Source: Actinomycetota bacterium
GTDB lineage: Bacteria; Actinomycetota; Thermoleophilia; UBA2241
Assembly: GCA_026392265.1 (NCBI GenBank)
Contig: JAPLCL010000128.1
Span: 1 to 10,005 of the forward strand
DNA length: 10,005 bases
Reading direction: 5' to 3'
This document shows, one piece after another, positions 7,023 to 10,005 of this stretch. The notes beneath the pieces are model-generated. The model made no database searches. It saw only the letters and a list, made by a program, of their open reading frames with translations, and was not told the origin of the DNA. Made by a program: the position numbers and the translations under genes. Each line of letters opens with the position of its first letter. Positions within the stretch are counted from its first letter, which is position 1.

Positions 7023-7060
7023 CCCTCAGCCTCGAGGATCGTCCCTCAGCTTGGATGATC
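7023..7060. repeat. Pair of 18-bp direct repeats, 20-bp period
   Basis: CCCTCAGCCTCGAGGATC (7023-7040) and CCCTCAGCTTGGATGATC (7043-7060) match at 15 of 18 positions and are separated by GT. The 20-bp period is close to two helical turns, so a bound protein would meet both copies on the same face. The pair abuts the 8-bp array upstream of the toxin-antitoxin operon and may be part of its operator. TTGGAT (7051-7056) in the second copy could serve as a weak -35. Confidence 0.55.
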
Positions 7061-7061
7061 T

Positions 7062-7101
7062 GGTGGTAAGGTAGTAAGGTGGTAAGGTGGTAATGCGGTA
7101 A
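7062..7101 (+). repeat. Five tandem 8-bp units (GGTGGTAA) upstream of the toxin-antitoxin operon
   Basis: The units are GGTGGTAA, GGTAGTAA, GGTGGTAA, GGTGGTAA and TGCGGTAA, with no spacers, ending 39 bases before the antitoxin ATG. The junctions create three TAAGGT hexamers (7067, 7075 and 7083), each fitting TANNNT. The one at 7075-7080 lies 18 bases after TTGGAT (7051-7056), a weak possible promoter. A change in copy number by strand slippage would move these elements. It could equally be a reiterated AbrB-type operator. The array itself is certain; its role is inference. Confidence 0.85.
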
Positions 7102-7140
7102 GGGTCCCCCACCTGCTCCATCCCACACCGGAGGCTGGCA

Positions 7141-7377
7141 ATGTCGACGCGAGCGGTGAGCAAGTTGACGAGCAAGTATCAGACGACTGTGCCGGCGGCC
7201 GTGCGCAAGGCTCTCTGCCTCGAGAAGGGCGACGTGCTGGCTTTTGAGATCGCCGATGGTGGCGCCGTCACGGTGCGCAAGGCCGTGGCGCTCGACCAGG
7301 CGTTCGCCGACGCCTTGCAGTCTCAGCTCTCGGAGTGGGCCACGGACGAAGACGACGAGGCCTACCGTGGCCTTTGA
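7141..7377 (+). CDS. AbrB/MazE-type antitoxin of a type II toxin-antitoxin pair
   Basis: This 78-residue protein carries a swapped-hairpin AbrB/SpoVT DNA-binding domain at about residues 6-46. It shows the usual pattern SKLTSKYQTTVPAAVRKAL followed by Leu-x-Lys-Gly-Asp and a Val-rich strand ending VTVRKA. The C-terminal third (about 50-78) is acidic (ATDEDDEAY), as expected of the flexible segment that wraps a MazF-type toxin. The ATG at 7141 follows GGAGG (7130-7134) with six bases between. The reading frame ends at 7377, 11 bases inside the downstream toxin gene, so the two are translationally coupled. By family knowledge it neutralises the toxin and represses its own operon, probably at the repeats just upstream. 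Confidence 0.9.
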   Translation: MSTRAVSKLTSKYQTTVPAAVRKALCLEKGDVLAFEIADGGAVTVRKAVALDQAFADALQSQLSEWATDEDDEAYRGL

Positions 7378-7714
7378 GCAGTGGGACGTCGTGGTCGTAC
7401 CGTTCCCGTTCTCCGATGGGTCGGCCCGGCGCCGGCGGCCAGCTCTCGTACTTTCGCGCTCAGATGCGCTCGGCAACGTGATCGGCCACAGTGTGCTGGC
7501 GATGATCACGAGCGCCGGCCATTGCCGCTGGCCGTTGGACGTGCCGCTCGCCGATCTCCCGGCCGCCGGGCTGCCGGCTCCCTCGGTGGTGCGCCTCAAG
7601 ATCTTCACCTTGGACGACCGCCTGGTCGAGCGCCGGGTCGGCGCCCTCGGACCGCCAGACGCGAGCGCTGTCCGCGAAGCGCTGGGGCGACTCTTCGGCG
7701 GGCTCGGCGGTTGA
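7367..7714 (+). CDS. MazF/PemK-family endoribonuclease toxin
   Basis: This 115-residue protein starts at GTG 7367 inside the antitoxin's last codons, with GACGAGG (7354-7360) as a plausible ribosome-binding site. The start gives a normal-length MazF: QWDVVVVPFPFSD at 5-17, RRRRPALVLS at 21-30, and MITS at 46-49. Arg24 before Pro-Ala-Leu-Val and Thr48-Ser49 sit where MazF-family proteins keep their catalytic Arg and Thr/Ser. The C-terminal half has the KIFTLDDRLVERRVG strand-helix region and ends in a helix. Family members cut mRNA or other RNA at short motifs and arrest growth; the cut site cannot be read from the sequence. The frame is intact, so the toxin is probably active. Confidence 0.9.
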   Translation: MAFEQWDVVVVPFPFSDGSARRRRPALVLSRSDALGNVIGHSVLAMITSAGHCRWPLDVPLADLPAAGLPAPSVVRLKIFTLDDRLVERRVGALGPPDASAVREALGRLFGGLGG

Positions 7715-7716
7715 GT

Positions 7717-7730
7717 GCCCCGCACGGGGC
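7717..7730 (+). terminator. Small GC hairpin after the toxin gene
   Basis: GCCCC-GCAC-GGGGC starts two bases after the toxin stop codon. The stem is only five base pairs and no T-tract follows, so termination is possible but weakly supported. Confidence 0.3.
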
Positions 7731-7815
7731 GTGACCGCCCAGGACCCATTCGCAGCCTGAGTCGCGCACCGAGCGTTCATCCGGACACGGCGGCGTCGCC
7801 GACGAGATGACTCCC

Positions 7816-7888
7816 CGTCGCCAAGAAGGACCCTCCGGCACCTGACGATCCATGGTCTGCGTCATGCCCGGGAGTCCATACGCAAGTC
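7816..7888 (-). pseudogene. Decayed copy of the DHA2 gene promoter and first codons
   Basis: Aligned by hand, 7816-7888 matches 6565-6634 at about 59 of 73 columns with two one-base gaps. The match covers the antiporter's start codon (here CAT at 7863-7865), its upstream TATAGACT box (here TATGGACT) and about the first 16 codons. The copy reads MTQTMDRQVP against MTKNIGRQAP, then shifts frame and loses all similarity. The orientation is the same as the real gene, so the two copies are direct repeats about 1.25 kb apart that flank the toxin-antitoxin module. The GTCCATACGCAAGTC box is itself repeated in tandem as GTCCATGCGCAGTC (7889-7902). The remnant may come from an old duplication, a deletion or an insertion event. 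Confidence 0.6.
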
Positions 7889-8077
7889 GTCCATGCGCAG
7901 TCCGCCGAACCGGGATCGCTGAGCTTGGGCATTGTCTACCGGCCGGGGGCCTGCGGGCATTGCATCGCTGGCCGCCGCCGCCGTAGCCTGACAGCCATCT
8001 CGATTCGTTCGGCTCCGTGAGCTCGCGACCATTGGCCGTGGCGGCCGAGGCAACAGACTCCAGTGAACGGGAGCTCC

Positions 8078-9214
8078 ATGGGATTCGCTGAACGCGCCGC
8101 GCTGTACAGCATTATCGAGGAGCGCCGTAGCCGGCCCGTCATCGCCTACGTGACGAGTAGCCGCCCGGGAGCGCAGGCTCAGATGGCATCGGACGTCATT
8201 CCGCACATCGCGGAGCAAGTTCTGTGCATCGGCGATCAGGGCGATGCCGTGGACCTCCTTGTGGTCAGCAACGGCGGCGACCCCACCGTGGCATGGCGCA
8301 CGATCAGTATCCTTCGAGAGCGCTTCACGACCGTAGGGGTCCTGCTGCCCTTTTCGGCGTACAGCGCCGCGACGTTACTGGCTCTGGGCGCGAACGAGGT
8401 GGTCATGCACCCGTTCGCCAACCTCGGGCCTGTGGATATTCAGCTCGTCCAACGCCGCCGTGTCTCGGGCCCAGACGGCCATCCCACCGGCGAGATCGAA
8501 GAGACAGTGTTCGGCTCAGAGGACGTGCGGCACTTCCTCGAGTTCCTGAGGAATGATGTTGGGATCACCGATCAGGTACCGCTCGAGCGAGCCTTTGAGC
8601 TGGCGATCCGAGATGTTGGGGCCATCGCTGTCGGATCTGCGAAGCGCGGCACCAATCTGGCGCTCTCCATGGGCGAGAAGCTCCTCGGTCTTCACATGGA
8701 CGACAAGAATCAGGCGAAAGCCATCGCCGAGTCGTTCAACAGCGCGTTCTTCCATCACGGCTATCCGGTGGGCCGACGCGAAGCCGCGGACGCCGGCCTG
8801 AAGGTAGTCAAGGCAGAGAGCCTGGGGCTCGCCGACACCCTCTGGGCTGTGTGGAAGGATGTGGCCGCCGAGATGCAGGTTGATGTCCCGTTCGACCCGC
8901 TCATCGAGGTCATGAAGGACGAGGAGTCCAGGGAACGACTCACGACGGTTCCCACCGTGGACATCCCGGCAGATCTGCCACCCGGCGTTGCCCAGCAGGT
9001 CTACCAGAGCGTCGTCTCCCAGCTTGGCGTCACTGAGCGACGCGGCATGGACTACGAGTTGCTGCTGGTGACGGTGGAGAGCCCGCGCTGCCGAAGCGAA
9101 TTTCGGGAAACCGGGAAGATCAATGCCGTGCGCCTCCCGGGCATGAATCTGCAAGTCACGACGATCAGAACTGGGGTAGGATGGGAAGCGCCTGCAGATG
9201 CGGACAAGGACTGA
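8078..9214 (+). CDS. ClpP/crotonase-fold serine peptidase, SDH_sah (DUF114)/S49-like
   Basis: This 378-residue protein has no signal peptide or clear membrane helix, so it is probably cytosolic. Residues 18-125 follow the core of the SDH_sah/SppA-like fold. The segment LLVVSNGGDPTVAWRTI (60-76) occupies the place of the usual His-Thr-Pro-Gly-Gly loop. PFSAYSAATLLALGANEVVM (91-110) places Ser96 as the likely nucleophile. NLGPVDIQL (115-123) matches the Gly-Pro-(Val/Ile)-Asp signature after the active-site helix. A long helical region around 150-225 includes Lys189, a possible base. The C-terminal 100 residues are unfamiliar. The ATG at 8078 is preferred over GTG 8063 because CGGGAG (8068-8073) precedes it. 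Family members are poorly characterised proteases. A 64-residue ORF begins one base after its stop, suggesting a coupled partner. Confidence 0.82.
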   Translation: MGFAERAALYSIIEERRSRPVIAYVTSSRPGAQAQMASDVIPHIAEQVLCIGDQGDAVDLLVVSNGGDPTVAWRTISILRERFTTVGVLLPFSAYSAATLLALGANEVVMHPFANLGPVDIQLVQRRRVSGPDGHPTGEIEETVFGSEDVRHFLEFLRNDVGITDQVPLERAFELAIRDVGAIAVGSAKRGTNLALSMGEKLLGLHMDDKNQAKAIAESFNSAFFHHGYPVGRREAADAGLKVVKAESLGLADTLWAVWKDVAAEMQVDVPFDPLIEVMKDEESRERLTTVPTVDIPADLPPGVAQQVYQSVVSQLGVTERRGMDYELLLVTVESPRCRSEFRETGKINAVRLPGMNLQVTTIRTGVGWEAPADADKD

Positions 9215-9215
9215 C

Positions 9216-9410
9216 GTGAGCGACAACTACCGATCAGATGCCGAGCACAGCGTGCTCAGGCCGGCTGGGCCGTACTTGATCGAGAGGTCGTATGACTCCC
9301 CGGCCCAGAGCCACACGCTGATCAGGCCGACAGTCGTGCGCCCAGCCGCGGCGCCGAGCACGACCATCGTGCCGGTCGTTCGCGGCGCGTTGCGGCCAAA
9401 GCAGCGATAG
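9216..9410 (+). CDS. Probable 64-residue proline-rich basic small protein
   Basis: A GTG at 9216 follows the peptidase stop by one base, with AAGGA (9206-9210) five bases upstream of it, which argues for coupled translation. The product begins MSDNYRSDAEH and ends GALRPKQR. It is rich in Pro, Arg, Val and Ser/Thr, with extended stretches such as TLIRPTVVRPAAAP, and looks disordered. About 54 of 64 codons end in G or C, like the firm genes here. I do not recognise a family. It might be a regulator, adaptor or substrate of the peptidase; that is inference from position only. A longer minus-strand frame covers the same DNA but has no family resemblance. Confidence 0.5.
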   Translation: MSDNYRSDAEHSVLRPAGPYLIERSYDSPAQSHTLIRPTVVRPAAAPSTTIVPVVRGALRPKQR

Positions 9411-9459
9411 GCCGACAGCCGAGAGGTACTCCCCTGGGGCCGCGACGGCGCCGCTACTG

Positions 9460-9465
9460 TAGAAT
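9460..9465 (+). promoter_or_regulatory. -10 box TAGAAT of the Nif3-like gene, leaderless start
   Basis: TAGAAT matches the TATAAT consensus at five of six positions and is followed by exactly seven bases and then the ATG at 9473. No Shine-Dalgarno sequence lies in those bases, so the transcript probably starts at the initiation codon. No recognisable -35 is seen at 16-18 bases. The spacing equals that of the antiporter promoter on the other strand. Confidence 0.6.
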
Positions 9466-9472
9466 CGCGGAT

Positions 9473-10005
9473 ATGCAGGTACGCGATGTCATAGCGGTGG
9501 TCGACCGTCTCGCGCCGTTCGATCTGGCCGAGCCTTGGGACCACGTAGGGCTGCAGGTCGGGTCGCCGGGCGACGAGGTGCGCGGTGTGCTGGTCGCCCT
9601 CGAGGTTGACGATGCCGCGCTGGACGAGGCGGCACGCCTGGGGTGCGACGTACTGCTCGTGCATCACCCCCTCATCTTCGACCCGCTCGAACGTCTCAGC
9701 GACGACACCGAAGCCGGGAGGCTGGCGCTGCGCGCGGCGCGGGACGGCGTCGCCGTCATCGCCGCCCACACCAACCTCGACAAGGCGCGCGGCGGCATCG
9801 CCGATATCGTCGCGGAGTTGCTCGGGCTGGAAGGGGCAGCGCCGCTGGCGCCGGCCGCCGCCGACGCCCTCAAGCTGGTCGGCTTCGTGCCGGTCGACGA
9901 CGCCGACCTGGTGCGCAAGGCCGTGTTCGCCGCCGGCGCCGGCGTGATCGGCGAGTACGAGCACTGCTCGTGGGCCGTCGAGGGCCAGGGCACGTTTTTC
10001 GGTCG
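9473..10005 (+). CDS. Nif3-family dinuclear metal-centre protein (3' end outside window)
   Basis: The first 177 codons are present. Family signatures are in order: PWDHVGLQVG at 21-30, LLVHHPLIF at 61-69 and AHTNLDKARGG at 98-108. His64, His65 and Asp103 correspond to N-terminal ligands of the two-metal site; the remaining ligands lie in the missing C-terminal part. LKLVGFVPV (133-141) followed by AGAGVIGEYEHCSWAVEGQG (154-173) marks the inserted PII/CutA-like middle domain of the long form (about 370 residues, as in Bacillus YqfO). Members are often annotated as GTP cyclohydrolase I type 2, but the cellular reaction is unsettled. The start is ATG 9473, supported by a -10 box seven bases upstream. 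The gene is probably conserved core rather than part of the accessory region. Confidence 0.94.
   Translation, partial: MQVRDVIAVVDRLAPFDLAEPWDHVGLQVGSPGDEVRGVLVALEVDDAALDEAARLGCDVLLVHHPLIFDPLERLSDDTEAGRLALRAARDGVAVIAAHTNLDKARGGIADIVAELLGLEGAAPLAPAAADALKLVGFVPVDDADLVRKAVFAAGAGVIGEYEHCSWAVEGQGTFFG

Larger units (their letters stand above)
6614..7140. other. 527-bp divergent intergenic region
   Basis: This region lies between the antiporter (-) and the antitoxin (+). I find no convincing gene: frames through it encode low-complexity Val/Pro/Asp or Arg runs and have no family resemblance. It holds the antiporter -10 box, a short GGCGTCGACG duplication at about 6732-6754, a 46-bp palindrome (6814-6859), a TCAACGTNACC pair at 6932-6942 and 6955-6965, the 18-bp repeat pair (7023-7060) and the 8-bp tandem array (7062-7101). 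Such a density of repeats suggests a regulatory region with several binding sites. Confidence 0.6.
7715..8077. other. 363-bp intergenic region before the peptidase gene
   Basis: Apart from the weak hairpin and the antiporter remnant, I see no gene. Frames through it have no family resemblance. A GGGCATTG pair (7927-7934 and 7955-7962, 28-bp period) is the only other repeat. TAGCCT (7989-7994 region) fits TANNNT, but it is too far and too weak to call as the peptidase promoter. Confidence 0.5.

Noticed and set aside
7062..7101. Possible CRISPR array
   Set aside because: The repeats are 8 bp with no spacers and no cas genes are present.
7605..7865. 86-codon minus-strand ORF starting in the antiporter remnant
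   Set aside because: It runs antisense through the toxin gene after a frameshift from the antiporter sequence, and there is no family resemblance past the first codons.
9227..9964. 245-codon minus-strand ORF over the small ORF and the Nif3-like gene
   Set aside because: It is antisense to a clear Nif3 homologue and its protein resembles no family.

Overview
The window is uniformly GC-rich, and its genes favour G or C in the third codon position. It has GTG starts, candidate leaderless genes and a long-form Nif3 homologue. Together these suggest a high-GC actinobacterium, possibly of the Thermoleophilia type; the phylum is likely and anything finer is a guess. No rRNA, tRNA, CRISPR array, transposase or integrase is visible.

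Positions 1-4899 (+ strand) form a cyclic-nucleotide-binding (CNB) block. A partial upstream frame and a possible 26-codon ORF lead, through ATGA overlaps, into a 330-residue protein made only of two CNB domains. Two tandem paralogues follow. Each is exactly 551 residues and consists of a 12-helix major facilitator (MFS) transporter with one CNB domain fused to its C-terminus. All four CNB domains keep the Glu and Arg of the phosphate-binding cassette. The stand-alone protein reads PRAAT in both cassettes and both transporters read PRTAT. That is the alanine/threonine position known from eukaryotic kinases to bias a site towards cAMP or cGMP. The block looks like a nucleotide-gated transport system with a separate nucleotide-binding partner. 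No cyclase or phosphodiesterase gene lies in the window.

Positions 4922-6613 (- strand) hold a 14-helix DHA2-type drug/H+ antiporter, convergent with the second MFS-CNB gene and apparently leaderless. The 527-bp region upstream of it holds a 46-bp imperfect palindrome, an 18-bp repeat pair and an array of five 8-bp units. These lead into an AbrB-type antitoxin / MazF-PemK toxin pair (7141-7714, + strand). Downstream of the toxin is a decayed copy (about 80% identical by hand alignment) of the antiporter's promoter and first codons. The toxin-antitoxin module therefore lies between direct repeats.

Positions 8078-9410 (+ strand) encode a ClpP/crotonase-fold serine peptidase of the SDH_sah (DUF114)/S49-like group, followed one base later by a probable 64-residue proline-rich basic small protein. 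The window ends inside a Nif3-family gene (9473 onward) with a TAGAAT box seven bases before its ATG. Several genes here share a TAGANT box, which is the best regulatory signal in the window.
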